A DNA stretch of 64,000 nt from assembly GCF_034661235.1 (NCBI RefSeq), contig NZ_CP141059.1, forward strand, positions 682,001 through 746,000, in the 5' to 3' direction. The stretch comes from Nocardioides bizhenqiangii. Lineage in GTDB: Bacteria > Actinomycetota > Actinomycetes > Propionibacteriales > Nocardioidaceae. Numbering within the stretch: position 1 is the stretch's first letter; every line of letters begins with the position of its first letter. The notes beneath the pieces were generated by a model that worked only from the letters and a program-made list of their open reading frames with translations, had not been told where the DNA came from and did no database searches. The translations under genes were made by a program, and so were the position numbers. Positions 1 through 6,889 of this stretch are shown piece after piece.

Positions 1-765
1 GGGATGGTCCGAGCCCTGTTCGAGCGCGGGATCGTCCCTGACCTGGTGGTGGGCACCTCGGTCGGTGCGCTCAACGGCCTGGTGGTGGCGAACGACCCGA
101 CGTCCGCCTGCGTCGACCGGCTGCGTGACCTCTGGACCGAGATCGCCGAGGGGGGCGACGTCTACGCCGATCGGGCGTGGACGCAGCTGCGCCGCGCGTG
201 GCGGACCGGCACTCACCTGCACTCGGCGGAGCCGTTGCGTCAACGCCTGGAGAGGGAGTTCGCGGGCGTCCGGTTCGAGGACCTCGCGGTCCCGTTCCAG
301 TGCTGTGCGTCCCACATCGAGCGGGCGTCGGAGCACTGGTTCACGACGGGCCCGGTCGTCCCGGCGGTGCTGGCCTCGGCCGCCGTACCAGGGCTGTTGC
401 CGCCGGCGGAGGTCGACGGCGAGCACTACCTCGACGGTGGGATCGTGAACTCGATCCCGGTCGGGCGCGCTGCCGAGCTGGGCGCGCGCCGGATCTTCGT
501 GCTCCAGGTCGGTCGCGCCGAGCGGCGGTTGAGCCCGCCACGCCGGCCCTGGGAGGTCGCCCGGGTGTCCTTCGAGATCGCCCGCCGGCACCGGTTCCAT
601 CGCGAGCTGGACGCGTTGCCGGCCGACGTCGACGCCTATGTCCTGCCGTCCGCCGTCACCGCGGACGACGACTCGCCGTTGGCCTACCGGGACGCCTCGG
701 CAGTCCACCGGCGGATCGAGGCGGCCTACCGGGCCGGACTCACCTATCTTGCGGAGGTCGCATGA
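1..765 (+). CDS. Patatin-like phospholipase, 5' end cut by the window
   Basis: This is the C-terminal part of a patatin/RssA-type serine lipid hydrolase. The nucleophile elbow reads GTSVGALNG (G-x-S-x-G) within the first 25 visible residues, and the partner Asp lies in the motif YLDGGIVNSIPVG. The glycine-rich oxyanion loop that normally precedes the elbow by about 20 residues is missing, so the true start lies upstream of the window; the in-frame ATG at base 4 is internal. The stop overlaps the ATG of the following acyltransferase (ATGA), indicating one transcription unit that probably hydrolyses and re-acylates lipids. The substrate cannot be inferred. Confidence 0.85.
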   Translation, partial: GMVRALFERGIVPDLVVGTSVGALNGLVVANDPTSACVDRLRDLWTEIAEGGDVYADRAWTQLRRAWRTGTHLHSAEPLRQRLEREFAGVRFEDLAVPFQCCASHIERASEHWFTTGPVVPAVLASAAVPGLLPPAEVDGEHYLDGGIVNSIPVGRAAELGARRIFVLQVGRAERRLSPPRRPWEVARVSFEIARRHRFHRELDALPADVDAYVLPSAVTADDDSPLAYRDASAVHRRIEAAYRAGLTYLAEVA

Positions 766-1781
766 TCCATCCCGCGATCGCCTGGGTCATCCGACGGTTC
801 GTCCTCGCGCCGCTGCTCATCCTGCTGACCGTGACCCTGTGGACCAGCCTGCCGCTGTGGTTGCTGGCGACCGGGATCGCGTCGGCGTTCGTCCCCGGCT
901 GGTTGCGACCGGTGCGCCTGCTCTGGGTCGGGCTGCTGCACCTGACGCTGGAGACCCTGGCCCTGGTCGCCCTGTTCGCGCTGTGGATCGGCTCGGGATT
1001 CGGTTGGCGGCTACGCCGGCCGTGGTTCGAGCGGATGCACTACGCGATCATGCGGACCTACCTGGTGGTCTTCTTCCGGGAGGCGCGGCGCGTGCTGCGG
1101 CTGAAGATCGAGACGGTCGGCACGGCGCCGGACGCGTTCCCAGGGCATCCGCTGCTGGTGTTCTGTCGTCACGCCGGCGTGGGCGACTCGTTCTCGATCA
1201 TGTACGCGTTGATGCACTGGTACCACCGCGAGCCGCGGATCGTGCTCAAGGAGATGCTCGCCTGGGACCCGGCGCTGGGCGTGATGCTCGCGCGGGTGCC
1301 GAGCCGGTTCGTGTCGCACCGTCCCGGTCGGGATCTCGAGGCCGAGGTCGGCGACCTCGCCCGCCACCTCGACGCCAACGACGCGTTCGTGATCTTCCCC
1401 GAGGGAGGCAACTTCACGAAGGGGCGGCGCACCCGGTCCATCGCCCGGCTCCGGAAGCTCGGCCGCGAGGACATGGCTGTCCGCGCCGAGGCGATGTCCC
1501 ACGTCCTCGCGCCGCGACCGGGCGGCGCGCTCGCAGCGCTCGAAGCATCGCCCGAGGCAGACGTCCTGCTGGTCGCGCACACCGGGCTCGACCACATCGA
1601 CTCGCTCGGCGACATCTGGCGCGAGCTGCCGATGGACAAACGGCTGCAGATGGGGTGGTGGCGCGTGCCCCGGGATGAGATCCCCACGGGTCGCGAGGAG
1701 CAGATCACCTGGCTCTTCGACTGGTGGCAACGGATCGACGACTGGGTCGACGAGCACAAGCCGGAAGAGCTACCGCGCTAG
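762..1781 (+). CDS. PlsC-type acyltransferase, membrane-associated
   Basis: A protein of 339 residues with two or three hydrophobic segments near the N terminus (about residues 10-75), followed by an acyltransferase domain. Motif I is CRHAGVGDSF, matching the catalytic H-x4-D of glycerolipid acyltransferases. Motif III is FPEGGNFTKGRR, a variant of the usual FPEGTRS. It probably transfers acyl groups from acyl-CoA to a lipid acceptor at the membrane inner face. The ATG overlaps the stop of the upstream patatin-like gene. It converges on lexA with only 3 bases between the stops. The acceptor is unknown, and the EGGN variation suggests a divergent subfamily. Confidence 0.8.
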   Translation: MIHPAIAWVIRRFVLAPLLILLTVTLWTSLPLWLLATGIASAFVPGWLRPVRLLWVGLLHLTLETLALVALFALWIGSGFGWRLRRPWFERMHYAIMRTYLVVFFREARRVLRLKIETVGTAPDAFPGHPLLVFCRHAGVGDSFSIMYALMHWYHREPRIVLKEMLAWDPALGVMLARVPSRFVSHRPGRDLEAEVGDLARHLDANDAFVIFPEGGNFTKGRRTRSIARLRKLGREDMAVRAEAMSHVLAPRPGGALAALEASPEADVLLVAHTGLDHIDSLGDIWRELPMDKRLQMGWWRVPRDEIPTGREEQITWLFDWWQRIDDWVDEHKPEELPR

Positions 1782-1784
1782 CGA

Positions 1785-2504
1785 TCACACCCGCCGGAGG
1801 ACCGCCGTCACCTTGCCGAGGATCGTCGCGTCGGTGCCGTCGATCGGCTCGAACGCGTCGTTGTGCGGGAGCAGCCAGACCCTGCCGTCCTTGCGCTGGA
1901 AGGTCTTCACGGTGGCCTCGCCGTCGATCATCGCGGCGACGATCTCGCCGTTCTCGGCGGTCGGCTGCTGGCGGATCACGACGTAGTCGCCGTGGCAGAT
2001 CGCGGCGTCGATCATCGACTCACCGCTGACCTCGAGCAGGAACAGTTGGCCGTCGCCGACGAGCTGGCGGGGGAGCGGGAAGACGTCCTCGATCCGCTCC
2101 TCGGCGAGGATCGGGCCACCGGCCGCGATCCGGCCGACCATGGGCACGTTGGTGGGGACGGGAGCGGAGTCGCCGAAGCCGGTCTCGTCGTACGACGTCT
2201 CCGACGCCGAGCCGACCGCCTGCCGGCGCATGGTCTCGGGCAGCACGACCTGGAGGGCGCGGGGGAGGCTGGGGTCCTTCTTGAGGAAGCCCTTCTCCTC
2301 CAGCACGCGCAGCTGGTGGGCGACGCTCGAGGTGCTGGTCAGGCCGACGGCCTTGCCGATCTCGCGCATGCTCGGGGGATAGCCGCGCTGGTCGATGCAG
2401 TCCTTGATGTGCTGGAGCACTCGCTGCTGCCGCGGCGTGAGCCCGCTCGCGTCGGGCGGGCCGTCGGGAAGCTCGCTGACCTTCTTCGCCCTGTCGTTTG
2501 GCAT
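1785..2504 (-). CDS. lexA: LexA, SOS response repressor and autoprotease
   Basis: A protein of 239 residues. The N-terminal winged helix-turn-helix ([20 protein letters not shown]...[15 protein letters not shown]) reads the SOS box. A central Ala-Gly cleavage site (GRIAAGGPI) and the C-terminal S24 domain follow, with Ser in [16 protein letters not shown] and Lys in [11 protein letters not shown] forming the catalytic dyad. RecA-ssDNA triggers self-cleavage. I chose the ATG at 2504 (MPNDRAKK), because the longer open frame extends back through the operator region and adds non-conserved residues. A LexA box 33 bp upstream predicts autorepression. It is divergent from a LysM division suppressor, the same order as in mycobacteria and corynebacteria. 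Confidence 0.96.
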   Translation of the reverse strand: MPNDRAKKVSELPDGPPDASGLTPRQQRVLQHIKDCIDQRGYPPSMREIGKAVGLTSTSSVAHQLRVLEEKGFLKKDPSLPRALQVVLPETMRRQAVGSASETSYDETGFGDSAPVPTNVPMVGRIAAGGPILAEERIEDVFPLPRQLVGDGQLFLLEVSGESMIDAAICHGDYVVIRQQPTAENGEIVAAMIDGEATVKTFQRKDGRVWLLPHNDAFEPIDGTDATILGKVTAVLRRV

Positions 2505-2536
2505 GGCTCGACGGTAACCCCAATCACACCTCGGTT

Positions 2537-2552
2537 TCAAACATCTGTTCGA
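2537..2552. promoter_or_regulatory. LexA box 1 (autoregulatory)
   Basis: TCAAACATCTGTTCGA matches the actinobacterial SOS consensus TCGAAC-N4-GTTCGA at 11 of 12 fixed positions. It lies just upstream of the lexA start, so it most likely mediates autorepression. Confidence 0.75.
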
Positions 2553-2626
2553 ACCTGCGTGTCGCGACACGCCCTCGAACAAACTTTCGAGCCGGTCCTT
2601 GAACCGTTCGAACAAGTGATCTAGTC

Positions 2627-2642
2627 TCGTACATGTGTTCGA
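2627..2642. promoter_or_regulatory. LexA box 2 (LysM gene side)
   Basis: TCGTACATGTGTTCGA matches TCGAAC-N4-GTTCGA at 11 of 12 fixed positions. It sits about 110 bp upstream of the LysM gene start and 123 bp from the lexA start, and probably controls the divergent gene. Further TTCGAAC/GATCGAAC half sites lie between and beside the two boxes. Confidence 0.7.
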
Positions 2643-2752
2643 TCGAACTGTTGATCGAACGGTCTCTGTCGGAGGTCCTCGATAGACATCACTCGAACAC
2701 ACCAGATCCCCCGGGCTCCGAGAGTCGGAGCCCTTCCCCCGGAGGTCACACG

Positions 2753-3094
2753 ATGAGCACGATCACTTTCACCCCGCAGGTCAGCTACAGCGCTCGTCAG
2801 GTGCGCCTCACCCGGCGTGGCCGGCTGGTGGTCTTCGGTTTCGGGGTGCTGCTGGCCTTCGCGCTGGGCGTGTGGTTCGCGGCCGGTTCGGTCGCCACCC
2901 AGGACGCCGGCGTCAAGCAGGTGGAGGTCGTGACCGTCGCTCCCGGCGAGACCCTGTGGGACATCGCCGCCGACGCCACCGCCGTGACCGGCGAGGGCGA
3001 CGTGGGCGCCATGGTCGAGCGCATCCAGGAGATGAACAGCCTCGACTCGAGGATGGTCCTCGCCGGCCAGACGCTCCGGATCCCCACCGACTGA
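2753..3094 (+). CDS. SOS-controlled LysM cell-division suppressor (YneA/DivS-like)
   Basis: A protein of 113 residues with one transmembrane helix (about residues 27-48, [20 protein letters not shown]) and a C-terminal extracytoplasmic LysM domain beginning [14 protein letters not shown] and ending LAGQTLRIP. The ATG at 2753 follows a GGAGG site (CCCGGAGGTCACACG). Divergent position to lexA with a LexA box between, and nrdR nearby, match the lexA-divS-nrdR locus of Corynebacterium and Rv2720-Rv2719c-Rv2718c of Mycobacterium, where the middle gene delays division after DNA damage. Function is inferred from synteny and architecture; sequence conservation in this family is low. Confidence 0.85.
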   Translation: MSTITFTPQVSYSARQVRLTRRGRLVVFGFGVLLAFALGVWFAAGSVATQDAGVKQVEVVTVAPGETLWDIAADATAVTGEGDVGAMVERIQEMNSLDSRMVLAGQTLRIPTD

Positions 3095-3100
3095 CGACCC

Positions 3101-3145
3101 GGTGGTCGAGTAGCCCGAGCCGCCAGGCGAGGGCGTACCGAGACC
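3101..3145. repeat. Dispersed palindromic (REP-like) element, copy 1
   Basis: The element begins GGTGGTCGAGTAGCCCGAGC and ends GCGTACCGAGACC. Its ends form an imperfect inverted repeat (GGTCGAGTA / TACCGAGACC). It lies 7 bp after the LysM gene stop, and a second copy lies 126 bp further on in the same orientation. Confidence 0.85.
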
Positions 3146-3223
3146 CCGCAACTGAACAAACTTCGTCCGCGACCTCGACCCCCGCGGACGACAGGGCCCA
3201 CTGCCCGGGCCCGAAGGGGAAGA

Positions 3224-3259
3224 CGAAGGGCGGACCCGTGACCCCGGGTCCGCCCTTCG
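3224..3259. terminator. Strong bidirectional terminator hairpin
   Basis: A perfect 14-bp stem (CGAAGGGCGGACCC / GGGTCCGCCCTTCG) with an 8-base loop lies between the convergent LysM gene and PKD-like gene. No long T-run follows, as is common in actinobacteria. Confidence 0.8.
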
Positions 3260-3270
3260 CGCCTTTCGTC

Positions 3271-3316
3271 GGTGGTCGAGTAGCCCCGAGCCGCCAGGCG
3301 AGGGCGTATCGAGACC
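3271..3316. repeat. Dispersed palindromic element, copy 2
   Basis: This is nearly identical to the copy at 3101, beginning GGTGGTCGAGTAGCCCCGAG and ending GCGTATCGAGACC. Its last base is the first base of the complement of the PKD-like gene's TAG stop, so it abuts that coding region exactly. Confidence 0.85.
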
Positions 3317-4086
3317 TAGCCGCCGTAGCCGACGAGGGTCGGTCTGGCTTCGATCGCTTCCAGGTTGGCGGGCGCGCCCTCGATCGTGACGCTGCCCGGT
3401 ACCGACTGCCACGCACCGCCACCGACCCGGTAGTCCGCAACCCAGGTGGTGTCCATCGCCGGCCGGTAGTCGCCCTTCTTCAGGTAGTTGTGGGTGATCA
3501 GCAGCTTCGGGTACGGCGCGCCGGGCTTGCTGGTCGTGATCGACTCGCCGTCACCGAAGTGCCAGGTGTACGAGTGCGCCCAGATCCGCAGGTCGACCCG
3601 CTGCCCGAGCAGGGTGACGGTCCGGTTGAGCGTCCGCTCCTCGGTGAAGAAGTTCGTCTTGAAGTTCACCAGCGTCTGGCCGCCCGGAGGCTGGATGGAG
3701 AAGGTCGAAGGCGGGAGGGAGATCCGACGGAATGCGGTGGCGACGACATCGTCGGTGACGACCGGCGGCCCGCCATCGGAGGGGCACCAGTAGGAGTCGT
3801 TCACGCGCTGCCCGTTCGGGAGCTCAATCCACGAATGGATCTTGAACGTGCCGTCCGGACAAGTGAGCTCGCCAGTGCACACTCCGACACACGCTGGCTC
3901 TTGGCGGTAGGTCCCCACTTGCTGAACAGGGTCGGTCGACGGCGGGACGGTCGACCCGCCGTTCGACTCTTTTACGCCAGTCGCAAAGCTGTCCTCGTCG
4001 GCATCGACCCATGGATCGTCGAGTGCTGCTGCGTCGCCGAATCGCAAGGTCAGCACAATCAATATGAGCGCAAGTAGGCGACTCAT
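3316..4086 (-). CDS. Secreted protein with PKD-like domain
   Basis: A protein of 256 residues with an N-terminal signal sequence (MSRLLALILIVLTL...GDAAA). The middle part has a cysteine cluster (CVGVCTGELTCPDG), and the C-terminal half has a PKD-like signature (YTWHFGDGESI, then ITHNYLKKGDY). It was probably exported and beta-sandwich in fold. The ATG at 4086 overlaps the stop of the upstream lipoprotein gene (ATGA), so the pair is co-expressed and may act together at the cell surface. No enzymatic motif is visible. A dispersed repeat abuts its stop codon. Confidence 0.75.
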   Translation of the reverse strand: MSRLLALILIVLTLRFGDAAALDDPWVDADEDSFATGVKESNGGSTVPPSTDPVQQVGTYRQEPACVGVCTGELTCPDGTFKIHSWIELPNGQRVNDSYWCPSDGGPPVVTDDVVATAFRRISLPPSTFSIQPPGGQTLVNFKTNFFTEERTLNRTVTLLGQRVDLRIWAHSYTWHFGDGESITTSKPGAPYPKLLITHNYLKKGDYRPAMDTTWVADYRVGGGAWQSVPGSVTIEGAPANLEAIEARPTLVGYGG

Positions 4087-4667
4087 GGGACGTCCAAGAA
4101 TGTGATCTGCCACGAGCCGTTTGCACGCTCCAGCCCGAAGAGGAAGTTGAGCTCGCCAGCTCGCACGTTCTGGTTGAGGTCGCCCGCGCCAACGGTTCGG
4201 GAGCGGTTCACCTTGACGCGCGTCGACACGTTCCAAGCACCGCTCGGCGTTTGCCCAGGAATCGCCTTCTTGAGTTCGAAGCTGCCGCCGAGAATGCGGC
4301 CTCCTCGCTTGTAGACCCGGCTGATGGATTTGATCCCGCCGTTGCAGCCTTCGCACGAGGGGACCGACAGGGTGCTGAGAAGGCGGACATCGCCTGTGCG
4401 GCGGGCAAAACTGACGACCTGCCAGTAGTACTGGACGAACGCCGTAGCCCCTTCCTTCGTCTCTGGTTCGGCTTCGACCGGAAGTGTCGGTTCCACCGGC
4501 CCGGTCGGGGTGGGCTCGGTCGTCGCACTGGTGGGAGGCGGAGCAGGCTTGCTGCTGGACTCGAGCGGCTGCGGGGGATCCTCTTCGTCCTCACAGCCCG
4601 CCACAAGCCCGGCGATCAGCAGCGCGGTGACTCCGATTGCCGATCGTCCGCGGAGAGTCACGGTCAT
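4083..4667 (-). CDS. Lipoprotein, DUF6318-like
   Basis: A protein of 194 residues. The signal peptide ends in a lipobox (LLIAGLVAGC), followed by an acidic and Pro/Thr-rich linker (about residues 25-65). The folded domain starts at EGATAFVQYYWQVVSFARRT and contains a CEGC pair. This pattern matches the DUF6318 lipoproteins common in Nocardioides and relatives, whose function is unknown. I chose the ATG at 4667 (MTVTLRGRS), preceded by a GGGAGGCC site, over upstream in-frame codons. It is the first gene of a two-gene unit with the PKD-like secreted protein. Confidence 0.78.
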   Translation of the reverse strand: MTVTLRGRSAIGVTALLIAGLVAGCEDEEDPPQPLESSSKPAPPPTSATTEPTPTGPVEPTLPVEAEPETKEGATAFVQYYWQVVSFARRTGDVRLLSTLSVPSCEGCNGGIKSISRVYKRGGRILGGSFELKKAIPGQTPSGAWNVSTRVKVNRSRTVGAGDLNQNVRAGELNFLFGLERANGSWQITFLDVP

Positions 4668-4815
4668 GCAGGCCTCCCGAGATGAAACGCCGCCCTGACC
4701 CACGGGCGGGGGCACGAAAGTACCGCGGAATCTCGTTCCGCCGACACCCCTCGATCTGCTCTGTGGAGAGTGGGCGCTCGACGCGAGTTGCCGCTACGTA
4801 TGGCTGTCGACCGCC

Positions 4816-5145
4816 CTAACGAGCAGCCCGCTTGCCGCCCTTGGGCGCGCCCGGATCCTTCTTCGGCTTGGGATCCGGTGCTTTGGTGAAGCCGAGCGCG
4901 CGGGAGAACCGCGCGACCAGCATGAAGCCGAGGAACAGGCAGGCGACGGCGCCGACGGCCGCGACCGCGAGGTAGCCCCATGCTTCGGAGTCGTTCTCGT
5001 GGCGGGCGGTCGAGCCGAAGTCGATCGCGGCGTAGACCAGGTAGCCCCAGGCGACCACACAGAGGGTGATGCCGATGGCGAGGAGGAGCAGCACAGGGCG
5101 GAATCCCTGCTTATGGCGCTCACCCGCGCGCTTCCCGCCGCTCAC
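4816..5145 (-). CDS. Small membrane protein, two transmembrane helices
   Basis: A protein of about 109 residues with two hydrophobic helices (VLLLLAIGITLCVVAWGYLV and the segment YLAVAAVGAVACLFLGFMLV) and a Lys/Pro-rich cytoplasmic tail (APDPKPKKDPGAPKGGKRAA). The start is uncertain. GTG at 5145 is preferred because residues before it look non-coding, but the open frame continues to 5223 and no strong ribosome-binding site is visible. I do not recognise a family. Confidence 0.6.
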   Translation of the reverse strand: MSGGKRAGERHKQGFRPVLLLLAIGITLCVVAWGYLVYAAIDFGSTARHENDSEAWGYLAVAAVGAVACLFLGFMLVARFSRALGFTKAPDPKPKKDPGAPKGGKRAAR

Positions 5146-5310
5146 TGGGGCATTCTGTCCGATGCACCAAGCCCGAATGGTCAGGACCCGCCAACCGGCC
5201 CAGGACCGCTCATGTCCCCACAAACGCTGAGCGGTCCCGGACCGGAGGACTCTCCGACGTTACGCCCGATCGCCGCCGGACGCCATCAGCCATCAGGACG
5301 GTTTCGCGTG

Positions 5311-5811
5311 CTACTTCGGCGCCACCAGGTAATTGACGATGACGCGGTTGGAGTCGGTCACGGAAAGCGTGACCGTGTGGGAGGCCGTCGCGTAGACGCC
5401 GCTGATCGCGCTGCCGTTGTCGACCGGCTCCTGCACGACCGTGGCGCCCGCGCCGGTGAGCGTGGCCTCGGCGTCGTCGTACGCCGCCTGCTTGTCGCCG
5501 CCGGCGGGTCCGACCTCGACCGTAGTGGTCCAGGTCTTGGAGTTCTTCGCGTAGGTGCCCTCGATGATCTCGCCGTCGACGACCGGCACCTCGTCGACCG
5601 GGAAGTCCTTCGGCAGCTCACCGGTGGTGACGTTGAAGTCGGTGCCCTCGATGTTGATGTCGCTGCCGTCGATGTCGGCGTCGATGCCCTCCTCCTCGAG
5701 GGCCTTCTCCGCGGCGTCCTCGCCGATGTTGCTGCAACCGACGAGGGAGACGGCCAGGAGCGCCGTGGGGACGGCAACGAGCAGGCGGCGGGTACGACGG
5801 AGCTGGTGCAT
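5311..5811 (-). CDS. Small lipoprotein of unknown function
   Basis: A protein of 166 residues. An Arg-rich N terminus and hydrophobic core end in the lipobox LLAVSLVGC, followed by an acidic stretch and a compact domain rich in beta-strand-like segments (VPVVDGEIIEGTYAKNSKTW, TVTLSVTDSNRVIVNYLVA). It is monocistronic, with the ATG at 5811. A 454-bp region carrying the nrdR promoter separates it divergently from nrdR. The function cannot be inferred. Confidence 0.7.
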   Translation of the reverse strand: MHQLRRTRRLLVAVPTALLAVSLVGCSNIGEDAAEKALEEEGIDADIDGSDINIEGTDFNVTTGELPKDFPVDEVPVVDGEIIEGTYAKNSKTWTTTVEVGPAGGDKQAAYDDAEATLTGAGATVVQEPVDNGSAISGVYATASHTVTLSVTDSNRVIVNYLVAPK

Positions 5812-6091
5812 GACGGCCTCCAGGGCTGCGCAGAAGTGGGGTGCGACATGGGTTCGGTCGCGCGGCCTCGAGGCCAGGTCGAACGTTAGCGACGGGAGGC
5901 TTCCCCGGGATCGCCCTTTCGAACGATTCGACCCCCATCTGAGACGGTTGTGAGACGTCGACACGCAGGTCGACACGCCGCACTTCCGGCGGTCAACAAG
6001 CCCCTGACCTGCGCAAACGTGACCCAGACAACATTCCTCGGACCAGTTTCCGGCGTTCGCTTGCACGCCTAGTGGCAGAGGCGTAGTGTCA

Positions 6092-6107
6092 CCACAACAT
6101 CTAGTAC
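6092..6107 (+). promoter_or_regulatory. NrdR box 1
   Basis: CCACAACATCTAGTAC fits the NrdR-box consensus ACACWATATATWGTGT with a shared core CACAACATCTAGT. It is paired with a second box 31 bp downstream, the helical-phase spacing typical of NrdR operators, upstream of nrdR-nrdJ. Confidence 0.65.
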
Positions 6108-6122
6108 TTACAACGGTGTAGT

Positions 6123-6138
6123 TCTCCACATCTAGTTC
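6123..6138 (+). promoter_or_regulatory. NrdR box 2
   Basis: TCTCCACATCTAGTTC repeats the ACATCTAGT core exactly 31 bp from box 1. The rest of the 5812-6265 interval contains no recognised gene or riboswitch. Confidence 0.6.
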
Positions 6139-6265
6139 ACAGAACCGGTGCCCGAACTGCACAGCTAGAGCCGGATTATCCACAGGAGCGGCCCGATCGA
6201 GGGTCTAGTTCGCCATGCCCAACGCACGCCGAGCTTGTCGAGGCGCCAGAGAGGGGGATCGTCGC

Positions 6266-6760
6266 ATGCACTGCCCGTACTGCAAGCACGTCGACACCAA
6301 GGTCCTCGACTCCCGGGTGTCCGACGACGGCTGCTCGATCCGGCGCCGCCGGATGTGCCAGGACTGCGAGAAGCGGTTCACCACCGTCGAGCTGATGCAG
6401 CTCACGGTGCTCAAGCGCTCCGGCGCCACCGAGCCGTTCAACCGGGAGAAGGCAGTCGCCGGCGTCCGGAAGGCGTGCAACGGCCGGCCGGTCACCGAGG
6501 ACGAGCTCGCCCGCCTCGGTCAGGAGGTCGAGGACCAGCTGCGGCTCGCCGGGAGCCCCGAGATCGCCGCCCACGAGGTGGGCCTGGCGATCCTGGCCCC
6601 GCTCCGCAGGCTCGACGAGGTCGCCTACCTGCGCTTCGCGAGCGTCTACCGCGGCTTCGAGTCCGCCGACGATTTCGAGGCAGAAATCGCCCTGTTGCGG
6701 ATGGAGCGAGCCGACGCGGTTGTTGTACAGGAGACACCCGCACCAGCCCCCTCGGGCTGA
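6266..6760 (+). CDS. nrdR: NrdR, ATP-cone repressor of ribonucleotide reductase genes
   Basis: A protein of 164 residues with the canonical order. An N-terminal zinc ribbon ([17 protein letters not shown] ... [13 protein letters not shown]) binds NrdR boxes. An ATP-cone then senses dATP/ATP ([15 protein letters not shown] through [16 protein letters not shown]). The ATG at 6266 gives the invariant MHCPYC start and follows a GAGGGGGA site. It lies 129 bp upstream of nrdJ in the same direction, and tandem NrdR boxes in the leader predict autoregulation and control of nrdJ. Confidence 0.97.
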   Translation: MHCPYCKHVDTKVLDSRVSDDGCSIRRRRMCQDCEKRFTTVELMQLTVLKRSGATEPFNREKAVAGVRKACNGRPVTEDELARLGQEVEDQLRLAGSPEIAAHEVGLAILAPLRRLDEVAYLRFASVYRGFESADDFEAEIALLRMERADAVVVQETPAPAPSG

Positions 6761-6889
6761 CCCCAGACGCCCGGGCAGGTAGTGGGGAAGCTGCCTGTCC
6801 GGGCCACCAACTTCCGGCATCGAACTGTCGGTGCCACCAGCAACACTCATAACCGATGCGGACACCCAGCCAGGGGGATCAGGAGAGTC

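Noticed and set aside
177..1781. 534-residue frame covering the end of the patatin gene and the acyltransferase
   Set aside because: The first 195 codons are out of frame with the patatin gene and read as Arg/Gly/Ala noise; the real gene starts at 762.
5812..6265. Possible cobalamin riboswitch upstream of nrdR-nrdJ
   Set aside because: No B12-box-like conserved block or matching fold seen; control is explained by NrdR boxes, and a B12-dependent enzyme would not be expected to be repressed by B12.
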